From Bigelowiella natans CCMP2755 (lineage: Eukaryota > Cercozoa > Chlorarachniophyceae), in the NCBI GenBank assembly GCA_000320545.1, contig ADNK01002626.1, forward strand, positions 20,001 through 51,032: a stretch of DNA of 31,032 bases, read 5' to 3'. Shown in pieces: positions 10,700 through 21,155 of the stretch; position 1 is the stretch's first letter; the number at the start of each line of letters is the position of its first letter. Position numbers and translations under genes: made by a program. The notes under the pieces are model-generated. The model was not told the origin of the DNA and made no database searches. It saw only the letters and a program-made list of their open reading frames with translations.

Positions 10700-11462
10700 C
10701 TTTGTATGCGCACACGTTGTGCAGATGCATGATTGCAACATTTGCGTGATCTGCCAGCCACCATGCAAACTCTCTCCAAGAACGCGACCAATTTGCTTAA
10801 AGCACGTCGCACGCATTCGGTATTTCAATGCAAGCTAGCAAGCAATAATGATAGCTGCGCAGATTTTCATCGAAAACACTGCAAAAAAATCGTTACGGTT
10901 GCTAACTCTCTGTCTCATTATACATCATTTCCACCACTCGGTTATTTGTCTAAAATAAATTAAACAGTGGCAAAGTCAACGAATGCTGCCTCTCCACCAA
11001 TAGTTACCAGTCGGAAGAACAGACACCACACGTTTTCAAGCAAAAAACCGAGTACGGAGTCGTCACATTTGTTGTCGGATTGTTCCCATCTTGAACGTTT
11101 TGATTGGAAGCTGACACTACTGCCACTCGCTGTCGTATAGTGCGATATCTCAAGAGGACTATACATTGCAAGCATTGATAGGAACGTAACGACGGACACA
11201 TTAAATACAATTTATGTGTACATACACGTGCGCGCCAACATATTTATGCAGTGTAGTTATGTAGCTTGCATATACACCTGATTTGCAGCACATTTAGCCT
11301 TTTGACAACTGCCGTCATTCGAGGGAGCATTTGTCCGCGTGAATGGCAGTATTCCTTAAAAAAAGCACAAGAGAAAGAATACCGACAGTCAAACAACGAC
11401 TCACCCCCATAGCAGCAGACATCGAAGATCTTGAGTGTCAAGTCAAGTTTGGTTTCAGAAAT
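10700..11462 (-). CDS. Cys-rich, probably extracellular protein fragment, five exons
   Basis: Exons 11462-11405, 11354-11278, 11129-11008, 10878-10806 and 10750-10700 join in phases 1, 0, 2, 0 and end on a strong donor (gtgagtcg). They encode about 125 residues: ISETKLDLTLKIFDVCCYGG, then PFTRTNAPSNDGSCQKAKCA, then a Thr/Asn-rich stretch (DGNNPTTNVTTPYSV), CLKTCGVCSSD, then ENLRSYHYCLLACIEIPNAC and QSCICTTCAHTK. Closely spaced Cys and N-x-T sites suggest a secreted or lumenal domain. I recognise no family. The phase agreement across four introns is the main support. Both ends are open; it may continue the exon chains at 11.9-12.5 or 13.0-13.9 kb. Longer open frames on both strands here are taken as shadows. 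Confidence 0.62.
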
Positions 11463-11720
11463 CTACCATACGGCTCCTTGATAAGATCCCTGTCACACAG
11501 CACATGATAAAGTCAGGAAGGCAATGACACGACTGCACGCGTGAATCTTAACAATTCAACCTACAAACATGCGGCTTTTCTCTCTTCGCCCCAAACGCCT
11601 TGAGTATATGCAGCAGCCTCTCCATTGCATCTCCGGGGTAGTCGATATTCGAGTAGTGCAGCTTATGCTAACGAGCAAAGATTAACACAAGGACCTTCAT
11701 GTAGGAGGATTCCAAATCGT

Positions 11721-11820
11721 TGTTGGTATAGGAAGTGCAGTGCGAGCAATACAGCATTCAGGGCGAGCAATGTTGGTACAGGAAGTACAGTGCGAGCAAT
11801 ACAGCATTCAGGGCGAGCAA
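11721..11820. repeat. 50-bp direct tandem duplication
   Basis: 11721-11770 and 11771-11820 are identical except at two positions (t/c at 11729 vs 11779, g/a at 11737 vs 11787). The unit also holds a shorter internal echo, gcgagcaa, twice. It is not a multiple of three. Confidence 0.95.
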
Positions 11821-11916
11821 TAGTTGACTTATTGTTGAAATACATAATTGTTTGAGATCGATTTCTGCATTTCCCTCACGCGCTCAGCCGAGATCGAAGC
11901 TGACAATACCGAATAA

Positions 11917-12302
11917 TCAGGACTCGATGCAAACATGCAAAGGACCAACAACTGAAGCAAACGGATTCAGTGATTCTATATATTGTGGTTGAAAAAGGGT
12001 GATGGTTGGAAATATATCACTGCAAAAAAGTCTCTCTCTGCCCTCACTTAATGTTTCATAGAGAGAGATCTTCCCATCGACCAAATCGTAACCTGTACAA
12101 TCACAAAATTAAAGCATATTTTAACCGAAAATACGGCTCACGACATTAAAGAACAGAGCAAACACACTATGCTGTGGTGTAATGATAGCCGCACCATTGA
12201 TCATAATCGCCATATCCTTCTTCATACTCATTGACCACAACGTGGCCCAGTACTTTTGCTGCGATGTATGATATACAAATATGAATAAATAATAACAATA
12301 AT

Positions 12303-12346
<44 letters not shown>

Positions 12347-12525
12347 GAGTGGCGAGAGATATCACGTAAACTGTGATGCCGACGCGACGTCTTGTTCTAG
12401 TCGACTCACACTCGGGTTTAAGGCCATAATAAATAACGCCCTTTAGAAAGACTGCTATGCGTGTGCGTGTTATCATTATCATTACCCATACGTCATCATT
12501 AGGCATGAAGATAACCGGTATGCAT
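11917..12525 (-). CDS. Uncharacterised exons, possibly a gene 3' end
   Basis: Three exons join in phase: 12525-12410, 12258-12168 and 12019-11917. The first follows ttgtttgtttcag and encodes CIPVIFMPNDDVW and VFLKGVIYYGLKPE. The second encodes GHVVVNEYEEGYGDYDQWCG. The third follows a strong acceptor (gacttttttgcag) and encodes DIFPTITLFQPQYIESLNPF, running to an in-frame TGA. This may be the true end of a gene, or a donor near 11950 may lead further. A second reading of the middle exon (KYWATLWSMSMKKDM...) also fits the acceptor of a longer third exon near 12100, so one frame choice here is unsettled. Aromatic, acidic, poor in basic residues; no family recognised. Confidence 0.5.
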
Positions 12526-13205
12526 CTGAAACAAACAAGCACACGCTCTATCATCACTCCTACGATGTGCTCTCCGCATACTATAGATGCAGCATTGTTG
12601 TGATATCAACCCCCAACAAGCCATTAACAACAACATCACTGAGATCCATAGCCGACAAAACATTTAGAACGAAACCAGCAGTTTTGCACCGCCACCGCCG
12701 CTTGGCTGTCACTAATGATGAGCTAAGTTGGTATCATCTGCAGCACCCTAGGCTGAGAGAGTCTACCACAGACTTACGCACAAAGCCGAATCTACACAAA
12801 CCAACACCAAAAACATCCAATATATAAATAATATATATATATATATATATATATATCAATATATATATTTATATATATAATATTTATACTCTCTCTCGTG
12901 GTACAGAGCAGCAAGCCATCAGTATGTGTGCAACTGGCAAGGCTGCGCTCGCTCATTGTTCCTTACTCGCTTCATCGAGTACGGGTCAGCGACTTGGCAT
13001 CTGGCTTGCATGCACGCATTAGGGATAATGGATGCTGTGTGTGTGTGTGTGTGCACGCACCCCGGTGGCTCGAGACAGAATACAGAACGTCGTTTGGCGT
13101 CCAAAGCAGCTTCCATTTTGGAGAATCTGCGCAAGTTACCGGTAGCATCAATGAGGTTTTAACGACACACTATAAAAATGGGGAAGTGGAATGCTATTTG
13201 GACAT

Positions 13206-13242
<37 letters not shown>

Positions 13243-13405
13243 GTATTATCATATATATTCGATATTCAGAAAGGCGGCGAGAGGATAAAGAAAAACAGAA
13301 AAATAGAGAGAGAGAGAAAAAAATAGAGAGAGAGGAAAAAAGAGAGAGAGAAAGAGAGGAAGAGAGGGGCGGGGGTGGGGGGGGGGGGAAGAGGGCGAGA
13401 GAGAA
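12311..13405. repeat. (TA)n runs and a GA/G-rich tract
   Basis: TA runs 12311-12342, 12832-12856 and 13206-13238; a purine-rich tract 13290-13405 with GA repeats and an interrupted G-run near 13369-13388. Confidence 0.92.
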
Positions 13406-13899
13406 AGTCATTGCAATATAAGTATGCACTATTGCACGTGTGTTATACGGCATGATCGCTATCGCCAAGATACCCCTTATCCGTCACCATAGATAGGCAT
13501 TTGGGCTCTCCCAAACGTGCGCACTCCTTCCGCAAGAACTTCCTACCCGTGCAGGATCCCACATCGATAAACAAGTGCGAAACCGCAACACACACGCGCA
13601 CAATGGGATGCGGCGTGATGAGGAGGAGTGCCATGGGAGGTTGAAGCTGCAATTTTTGTTTTTCCAACACGCGCAAATGCTACCTTAAGACAACGGCCTG
13701 TTCCATCCCATTGACCGATCCACCAAATGACATGCTGCAAACCATATATATATATATATATATTTATATATCAATAAATATAACATACTGCGCTCGTGTC
13801 TGATCTCATTAGCGTTGGCCATCATTGTTACATTAATAATGGAACTTACAGGTATTTTCTCTGCATTGCACGTTCCTTTGTCCATATCCAAGGACGATG
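13061..13899 (-). CDS. Cys- and Trp-rich uncharacterised exons
   Basis: Four exons join in phase 0: 13899-13850 (SSLDMDKGTCNAEKIP, donor gtaagt), 13734-13684 (HVIWWIGQWDGTGRCLK), 13646-13488 (LQPPMALLLITPHP..., then CTGRKFLRKECARLGEPKC) and 13126-13061 (NGSCFGRQTTFCILSRATG). Each has a clean acceptor and donor, and three successive phase-0 joins are hard to get by chance. Below 13061 a minus exon with RCQVADPYSMKR before a gtaagg donor (near 12966) may follow. Even Cys spacing suggests a secreted, disulfide-bonded protein. It could be the 5' part of the gene(s) seen at 10.7-12.5 kb. Long plus-strand frames over the same bases are judged shadows. No function is assigned. Confidence 0.6.
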
Positions 13900-13930
13900 C
13901 TAATCAAGGGCATGCATATATCAATATTAC

Positions 13931-13961
<31 letters not shown>

Positions 13962-14246
13962 ATATCAAAACTACCAGCTTGGTTTACCACCCAGCAACAT
14001 CGATTGCATCGAGAATCAATCGATAAAAACCCGCATACTCTATCTGCGCGTGCAATGCGAGAAGGATACATGCACATGCGTTGTTGGTGATTACGGCTGT
14101 AGAATGAATATCCGAGGCAGATATGGTCCTGACCGAGCTGACGCCATAAATTGCATTATATGTACATTATGAACACAGCCCGTCATCGGCATATTCTCAA
14201 AGCGTTATTGCAGATAGCGAGAGGGAGGGGGGGGGGAAGAGAGATC

Positions 14247-14292
<46 letters not shown>
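13743..14292. repeat. (TA)n, (TA)n and (GA)n
   Basis: TA runs 13743-13763 and 13928-13957; a GA-rich tract 14220-14292. Confidence 0.92.
13965..14172. other. Coding-like stretch, strand undecided
   Basis: On the plus strand, after the acceptor aaaactaccag, the frame reads LGLPPSNIDCIENQSIKTRI and then a Cys-rich run (CEKDTCTC), ending at TGA 14172. On the minus strand, after tattcattctacag, it reads NNACACILLALHAQIEYAG and a helix-like tail to a gtggta donor. Both look like protein. The neighbouring exons at 13.1-13.9 kb are on the minus strand, but the minus reading does not match the phase needed at 13899. Confidence 0.35.
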
Positions 14293-14296
<4 letters not shown>

Positions 14297-14777
14297 AACA
14301 TATTGTGTATAATTGAGTGTTTTCTTGCAAAGACAATGATTTTTTAACTCTTTTCCCGGAAGAGAAAATACGCTATTAGCACGCTAACACCTTGGATATG
14401 GGAATGAAATATACCTATAACACGAATTAAAGAAGTAAATGACTCTACCCTTTAAATACTAAATGCTCTGGAAAACCTCCACATTTGTTACTGTAACTAC
14501 ACAACGAAGTCGCATCGATAAGACACACTGCGAGGAGATTACTTGACAGGCCCGATCACGCTGACGCTTCGCATACGCTGAGAAAGATCTAAGAATTGTC
14601 AAATCTTCGTTTTAAGACGGGAAAAATTCAATAAAATACTTCCCCGCGTCCATTTCTCTCCCAATTCCGGAGCGTCGAGAGCCTCAATCTTCACCACGCA
14701 TGCACAAATCGAATGTACAGAGGCTTTTCAAATGCCGTTTGGTCATTTCGGCTTGCGTAATAGCAGACAAAGCTAGG

Positions 14778-14779
<2 letters not shown>

Positions 14780-14824
<45 letters not shown>

Positions 14825-15146
14825 CCCACCTCCGGCCCAGTACGTGGATTCATGAAACTCACTAGTTCCCCATAAAAACTAAGAATCAAACCCAAAACAG
14901 ACATTCTCATCATAACCACGACGCATATGCTAGGAATGGGTGATGATAGCGAAATGGGAGAGATGACGACTGGACTTCTGGCAAATCGATGATGCTTCCT
15001 CAATATTACCTTTAGCAATGGACGTGTGTTCTTCCTCGCACCGATCTCGAGGATGAAGTTCTCTCTATCCCGACGGTTTTGCTCTAGGAAGCTATATTCC
15101 AGTAAAAGAGTTTGAGAGCCATATATTAATGATGGTGTGGTGATAC

Positions 15147-15220
<74 letters not shown>
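14780..15220. repeat. (TC)n and paired (TA)n runs
   Basis: TC 14780-14818; TA 15149-15176 and 15190-15220. Confidence 0.92.
15010..15091 (-). CDS. Single exon, charged helix, uncharacterised
   Basis: A minus-strand exon of 82 nt, bounded by the acceptor ggaatatag and the donor aaag/gtaatattg. It encodes 27 full codons, from FLEQNRRDRENFILEIGARK to TRPLLK, strongly charged and probably helical. It enters in phase 2 and leaves in phase 0. Just downstream, 14924-14860 reads ICVVVMMRMSVLGLILSFYG before a strong gtgagt donor and may be a membrane exon of the same gene. It may be an upstream exon of the minus-strand genes below 13.9 kb. No family recognised. Confidence 0.45.
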
Positions 15221-15221
<1 letters not shown>

Positions 15222-15432
15222 CTGCACACATGCATATACGCACCCGAGGAGGCCAAACATCCTGAAACACCAACAAAGAAAACAATAAAAAGAAGAACAA
15301 GTAGCATATTACATTTGTGTTAAAAAAAACATCATCATTATCGCCAACTTCACTCTCTGATTGATTTCCCTCTTCCACTACTACCGAACGACATGCATGC
15401 GTGCATGCATGCTGCTGTTAAGCGGACTGGGG

Positions 15433-15433
15433 T

Positions 15434-15468
<35 letters not shown>

Positions 15469-15590
15469 CGGGCTGAGAATGATATGCTTTGTAGCTGTTT
15501 CTTTTGACAGGTACTTCAACTCGCTGGCTGATGAGAGAAAACTGGGTTATAATAGACACGAGCAATAACGAGCTTCTTCGCTTATACCCA

Positions 15591-15646
<56 letters not shown>
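15433..15646. repeat. (CTA)n and (CA)n-(GA)n
   Basis: CTA triplets 15434-15467; CA 15590-15607 followed directly by GA 15608-15646. Confidence 0.92.
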
Positions 15647-15648
<2 letters not shown>

Positions 15649-15765
15649 CAAATATATATAAGCACATATGCATAAATTAACATGTATTGTCTCCCCAAAC
15701 ATCGTATCGCTACTTGCATATACTTCTCTCTCCATTCAATGCATACATGGCCTTCTGCAAATTAG

Positions 15766-15938
15766 GCTCTCACCCCAGTCTATTCGCAAGATACGTTCTT
15801 CCAATTCGTCGATCTTCAACGGAAAAAGGTGGAGATAACACAGAGCAGAGCATTTGTGAGATGAATAGCAATTGGGGCGCAGTGTCGGGGCAACTTGCAG
15901 GCACGTACGACAGCTTAGATCAATTCAAATCGATATAG
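15766..15938 (+). CDS. Possible C-terminal exon, strand uncertain
   Basis: After the acceptor ccttctgcaaattag the plus frame reads HPSLFARYVLPIRRSSTEKG and continues with a polar tail (QLAGTYDSLDQFKSI) to TAG at 15938. Composition is natural and resembles a cytosolic C-terminus. However, the minus strand has a well-formed exon in the same place: acceptor ccgttgaag, IDELEERILRIDW, donor gtgagag. Only one is likely real. A paired upstream exon would decide it and I found none for either. Confidence 0.38.
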
Positions 15939-16137
15939 ATCAGAGTATAACTCTAGATAATAACAAATATGTTATTTATGTAAAAGAAGCTGATGAGTAA
16001 TTATTGATAATCATATACGAGGCATACCTCCAATCGCTGCTCATCAGGGGCAAATTCGTATACATGATCTTTCTCTCGCTCCTACCGACCAAAAATTAAA
16101 AAACAGATAGAGTTTTATATTGCCGTAAATTTATATC

Positions 16138-16141
<4 letters not shown>

Positions 16142-16188
<47 letters not shown>

Positions 16189-16396
16189 TGATACAAACGT
16201 TAATCAAAATCGCGGTTCAATTTTTAAGAAGTGAATGAATAACAAAGAATGATGCGATTCAGTTACTGACCGAAACTTGTTGTGACATGTCCTTAGAGAA
16301 CATCGGCACCACGTATATATCTGCTGTTTCAGGATCTGGGTATTTATGGAAATGGATTACAAAGAAAAGCAATTTATATATATATATATATATATA
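16142..16396. repeat. Two (TA)n runs
   Basis: TA 16142-16182 and 16376-16396. Confidence 0.92.
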
Positions 16397-16508
16397 TTGA
16401 TATATATCAATATAAAATATACGATTACGTTTGGAGATTACTACATGCTCATGCTCTAATGACCTCCATTTGTGGGAATAATCACCAAAAATAAAAACTG
16501 AAGAGAAA

Positions 16509-16760
16509 ATGAATTTGACGGAACTCTACTACACTCTCAATGATATAACGCCTAAGATGCTCGCTTTTGCTTTATGTGCTGTATCAATTAATATAGTATG
16601 CGGCTATAGTTCGACTATATCGTTTCACTTCAAAGAGAATAAAGGCTTTTCAAATAATCGTTTGTGTAATGTGCCGGTGTTGCTTTACCTAATGCTCTAC
16701 AACGATTTGAGCGTGAAACACGGTCTAAAATCATTGAGCCGAGGTTGTGCTTATAGGTGA
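16509..16760 (+). CDS. Short ORF with a hydrophobic segment, doubtful
   Basis: 83 codons from ATG to TGA, starting MNLTELYYTLNDITPKML, with a hydrophobic run (LAFALCAVSINIVCGY) near residues 18-33 and later LYLMLYNDLSV. The flanks are AT-rich and no splice partner was found. It is no longer than chance frames nearby, so treat it as a weak candidate. Confidence 0.22.
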   Translation: MNLTELYYTLNDITPKMLAFALCAVSINIVCGYSSTISFHFKENKGFSNNRLCNVPVLLYLMLYNDLSVKHGLKSLSRGCAYR

Positions 16761-17423
16761 TATACAGTCATCGTTCAAGATATCAGGAAAGGACGCGCAC
16801 ACGTATGAAGCAGTGTTAGATCTCCTATTCATCTAGAGCTGAAACAATAGGTATAACAAGCGTCATTTCGCAACGACGATACCTGCTGCAAATCGGTAAG
16901 GCGACTACTCGAAGTGCCTGTAAGTGTTAGGAAATATATAGTTCACCAGAGTCGAGTGTATGCTTACAGATTCGTGCACATGACACGGCTAACTGATAAA
17001 TGCAAATTATCACACAAGCGCGCGCAATCGCAAATTTGACGGGCTGAAGTGAGCTGGTGTGTAAATTAGTAAAAGAAACCTTTTATTGTGTCTTTGAGGG
17101 GATATCCCCATATCTGTGCAGTATAAAATGTGAAATGCAAATGTGAAATGCAATATTATAAAAGCACTAGATTCGAACGATAATTCCTGTTTACCACCAC
17201 AAATGCGTAAAGAATATATGGTTAATGAAGAACTGTATTTATCTTAGAAATGCAGGCTGCGTTGTATGCGACCGTTTCAGCTTCCATAGATCTGAAGGGA
17301 AAGGAGATAAAGAACAACTGTGTATTAATCACCGGACATACGCGTGTGATTGTCATTCAATATCTTGATGGGAAGACAGAATTTTGTTGGTGTCAGTGAT
17401 GCCTTGTTTTATTATTTAACAAC

Positions 17424-17461
<38 letters not shown>

Positions 17462-17538
17462 GACTATGTGTTTTTAAAATTGTTAATATATATTTTGCAT
17501 TTTATGGTGTTTTTGAGAGATTCTAATACGAACGTAAT

Positions 17539-17571
<33 letters not shown>

Positions 17572-17828
17572 ATAAGATAAGATTGTGTTTCTACATTGTA
17601 CTGCTATAGAAATAACTGTATTGTTATCGATCATCTAACCGTCGAGCTCCAGACACGTGAGGGACGTCATAAATGTAGACCTCATCGCAGAACAAACGAG
17701 CAATTTTACCACATATACATCAACATAATGACATGAGACAGTATGCTACTTGTGTCTATATATGTACTGTATACATGTCCACGCTCTGCAAAATTTCCAT
17801 GTCATACTTACAACACACGAAATCATAT
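16761..17828. other. No gene recognised
   Basis: AT-rich sequence without a convincing exon on either strand. It holds a (TA)n run at 17425-17457 and a CT run at 17540-17566. It is probably intergenic or a large intron. Confidence 0.4.
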
Positions 17829-18121
17829 TTAGCGTTTATCAGTGAATGAGCGCCGTTGTTCTACTACCTTAGGGCAGTTTCTGAGGGATATCCTCCCCAA
17901 GGAAGAGCTGGGTGATGGGTTTTTATGATGCAATGTAGAGATTCCTGCCTTTGAATGGCTTTCAGTAGCATTTTTAGTTATCTTGGAGTAACGGTTGCTA
18001 TCCGCATAGCTCACACTATTGGCGTTGTCCAAGCTCTGCCAAAGCTGAATACATGTGTGTATGTGTGTGTGTGTGTGTGTGTGTTTGCGTAGCGAAGGTG
18101 ACATTATCATCATCATCACCG

Positions 18122-18179
<58 letters not shown>

Positions 18180-18395
18180 ATTGTTTGTAGCTTCCTATCA
18201 CTCGGCACTAATCTAAGCATGAAACAACGCACCGCCTACCTGGTACGACAGGGAGAAGAAACCAAAGACTGCCAGCAAATTTACAAATAGATTTTTCGAT
18301 AGGGTCGGGTGAATGGTTCTTATGGCACAGCGCCAGCAAGCTCTACTTTCCTGATATGTTCGGTTTGAGAGGAAGCAGTTCATCAGGTTCCACAT
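17829..18395 (-). CDS. Small single-pass membrane protein, two exons
   Basis: Exon 18395-18240 (52 codons from ATG) ends on cag/gtaggc. Exon 18044-17829 starts after gtattcag and runs 71 codons to TAA. Both junctions are phase 0, giving 123 residues. The first exon begins MWNLMNCFLSNRTY and has a hydrophobic helix, LFVNLLAVFGFFSL, near residues 36-49. The second encodes a polar Ser/Asn/Lys-rich tail, probably cytosolic, ending VEQRRSFTDKR. The 195-nt intron is almost entirely (ATG)n and GT repeat. The two exons could also be the last two of a longer gene, since an in-frame TAA lies just before the ATG but no promoter is visible. No family recognised. Confidence 0.62.
18056..18180. repeat. (GT)n and (CAT)n filling an intron
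   Basis: GT 18056-18084 and CAT triplets 18104-18180 make up most of the 195-nt intron of the 123-residue membrane protein gene. This is the last long microsatellite in the window. Confidence 0.95.
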
Positions 18396-18728
18396 AAGTT
18401 ACCCCGTCTTAATCTATCGTTGTCTTCATTTCATCCTCATCACCAACGGGAGCTTAAATCTCCCAAACTAATATATCGTCACTTATCCACGTCATGGACT
18501 CTCCCCCCAAAGCCATGTCCTGTCAGGCTATACCTGTACCTACCTCGTGGCCATTGTCCGACCCCATGGGGTCATAGGTTTGGGCTGATTTATTTCGATG
18601 TGCTCCTAAGGATCACACAAAATTTAGTTTCTTCATCAAATTTTTAGATACGACAATATGTTTTGATCAAATTACAATTCTAATGGCATGCGATATTGAT
18701 GTCAGGAGAATGACAGGTGTATCCGCAG

Positions 18729-18831
18729 TCGTTCACTCTGGTTTTACCTCGAATTTGAACCAGAACTAGCAGGACGAGAAAAGCTGGTTGTAGAAACGGG
18801 GAGGTTTGATGCTGATAGCATCCTTTTTTGA
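18729..18831 (+). CDS. Possible terminal exon or gene remnant
   Basis: After gtatccgcag the plus frame reads 33 codons, RSLWFYLEFEPELAGREKLV then VETGRFDADSILF, to TGA at 18831. It enters in phase 2. The composition is protein-like, but no upstream exon was found. It could be the last exon of an undetected gene or a remnant. Confidence 0.35.
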
Positions 18832-20179
18832 AGGTACTTTCATTGATCTATGGTGAAATCGACTTAAGAAAGACAGATATTTCTCTTGGACGAATTGCTA
18901 CTTAGAATTGTAAGCAAGTGGGAAGAGAAAATTGTTGTCGCTAATCTAAAAAGTATTGGAATGAAGCTAAATAAATAATTCAGCTTTACTTCTTATTAAT
19001 TGGTTTTTAATATGTCCTTTTTTTACTTAAATGCCATTATATTCAACATTATGAACTTGAAATGCGAAGAAAAGAACGCGTATCGATATTGCTGTTGAAC
19101 AATACTATATCTAACTTATTCAGCTATAACGGAGGATTTTTGTCGAGAAAATCTCCCGCTCAAGAGCGATATAAGATCCTAGTCGACCACATGAGAAACA
19201 CCTTGACTTAAAATAACATTTATGAGAAGCACATACTTATGAAAATTACCTATATTTTTTTCCAGAAAAAAGTAAATGCACAAGGTATAAGTGAAATTGG
19301 GGAATTCGAAATCTTTCACAAAAAGGCTGGAATTCAAACCAAGCACTTCCAGAAGGGGATCTCGATGAGAAAGGAGTCGAATCTCGGAGTAATAATCACA
19401 TTGCCAATAAAATGTGCTTTTTCTCGCAAAATATGTACACATATTGAACTTTTTAGGAATCTATGATGGACTTCTGGAAGCAATTTATGTCTGATACTTT
19501 TCCCGCGCTAAGGTCCCTATGCATGTATCACAGCAAAAATCCGAAATTTGTTTTTAATAATACGACAATATAATAATGTTGTCGCTCTGAATATATATGG
19601 TACTTTTTTAATATTTATTTTTCCGGCGAGCCCGATGAAAAGAAGGATATCGTTTTTGTCCTTTTTGAACTTTTTTTACATTTTTGAGGTTGTCGTAGTT
19701 TCTATTAGTATATTAATTAATGTTCCATTCAGGAACTGTTCCTAATATAAGGTCTTAAATCTCAAAAGCTCACGGTTAGCGTGTGGGGAGGACTTCGTTG
19801 TAGAAGCAACCATTGTAGAATGGAGCTAGCCTGCCCTTCACCTGCATTAGACAGCAAAAGAGGGGGCCTGTCATTGATTCCACTTATAGTAGCACCCATA
19901 ACTTTTGCGTAGTACAAAGATTGACGTCTATGCTTAACAGGTTCCCTATCTATTCGTCGCTTCCTACCGAGTGAGCTGGGAGCGCCTGTAACAATGCTCA
20001 TCAGCTAAGCATTTCCAATTTGATACTGTTAAAGTTCTCAATTTATTTAAGGTGATCTTTGGCAATAGTAATCACGTATTTTTTAAAACTTTGAAAGTCT
20101 TCATGCTTTGATAGAACGGGCCTGACTTTCTATTTGAAAAATTACTATTCAGGCAACGAAAGCTTGACCTTACCATAAC
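18832..20179. other. No gene recognised
   Basis: AT-rich sequence with T-runs and scattered short frames on both strands. A plus frame at 19239-19466 starts beside a tttttccag acceptor and contains GEFEIFHKKAGIQTKHFQKG, but lacks a partner exon, so it is not called. No microsatellite is present. Confidence 0.35.
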
Positions 20180-21155
20180 ATGGATCCTCACAGAATGGAC
20201 AGGCTGGCGAAGCCATCCTCAGTGAACTCTCCTTTAGCAGCGGCAGGCCATACCGGGGGTGGAAATGGGCCGATTATTCTAGCTAAACCTCTACCGGAGG
20301 CACGATATGTTCGGCAAAACAATGTTACGTTAACTGATTGTGGACTTCCTCCTGCACCCAAACCAGCTCACAGTGCAACACCTATTGTAACGAGAACACG
20401 CTTCCACGAATTCACCGGTAAATGCTATTTCTTCTCGAAAAAACCGACTACTAAACAAAAATGGCATTGCAAGAGAGGCCCGTATTTATTTCCTACTCCC
20501 AATATGCACTACGTCTAATTGGATCAATCTGTTCCTTATTTCTCCACCTAACTTCATAGTCCCGGCTACGATGGCGATGTTACTGGTGCTGATGGCCGGG
20601 GGGATCTTGATCCTTTACTTTTGTGTCCGCGTGTTCTGTCGTAATCGGCGGTATTCTCGAGGGAAGTGGATGACCTCATTTTCCTACACAGACGGGTCCT
20701 TCCTCTCTGGCGGCGCAGATGTTGGTGGTGGCGCTGTCCAGCTGTCTCCGTCGTACATATCTGGCCAGCCCCTTGACATTGAGAGCCTTCTCCAGCTCGA
20801 CAGAGAACGGAACAAGGGCAGTAAAAACTATAGCGCTTATGAAGACCATGCACAGACGACTTCCTACCCCTTTGCGAGTTCAATGCACCACCACACTGCA
20901 TCCGTCCCTGTTTTCACTGCCACAAACGCTACTAGCATTGATGCGACGGCCATAGGAAAGCGTAGATCTAGCATGCCGGAGCTGTTACACAAGATTAGTA
21001 GTGGTGGGTGTGATGATAACACCATTCAAGCTGATGCATCGGGCAACAATCTGTCCCCTCTCAAGTCGGTTCTTTCAGGCTGCGATATTCTTCCGGCGTC
21101 ATTATATGAAATGAGGCCTCTGCCGCGGCCTTGTCGGCCCTGGACGTCGTCATAA
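20180..21155 (+). CDS. Single-pass membrane protein of 277 residues, two exons
   Basis: Exon 1 (20180-20417) starts at ATG, with an in-frame TGA just upstream, and ends accg/gtaaat in phase 1. The 142-nt intron ends cttcatag. Exon 2 (20560-21155) ends in TAA. The N-terminal 83 or so residues are polar and Pro/Ala-rich (CGLPPAPKPAHSATPIV). A helix follows, MAMLLVLMAGGILILYFCV, with a basic stop-transfer (RVFCRNRRYSRGK). The remaining 170 residues are Ser/Gly/Thr-rich and probably cytosolic. No signal peptide is seen, so a type III or reverse-anchor topology is possible, or a 5' exon is missing. AATAAA motifs at 21470 and 21625 could be poly(A) signals. No family recognised. Confidence 0.72.

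Noticed and set aside
12898-13239. 113-codon plus-strand ORF ending in an Ile-Tyr repeat
   Set aside because: It ends in a TA microsatellite and overlaps a minus exon (13126-13061) that fits a chain of phase-0 junctions.
14773-15378. 201-codon minus ORF
   Set aside because: Most of its length is translated TA and TC microsatellite; only the exon at 15091-15010 looks coding.
15391-15412. GCATGC-rich palindromic stretch
   Set aside because: Short alternating repeat (atgcatgcgtgcatgcatgc); too small and isolated to interpret.
17829-18179. 116-codon minus ORF starting with a poly-Met run
   Set aside because: The poly-Met and Thr-His runs are intron microsatellite; only the part from 18044 is exonic.
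1-18200. CRISPR-like or satellite arrays
   Set aside because: The repeats are mono-, di- and trinucleotide microsatellites without spacers; the organism is eukaryotic.
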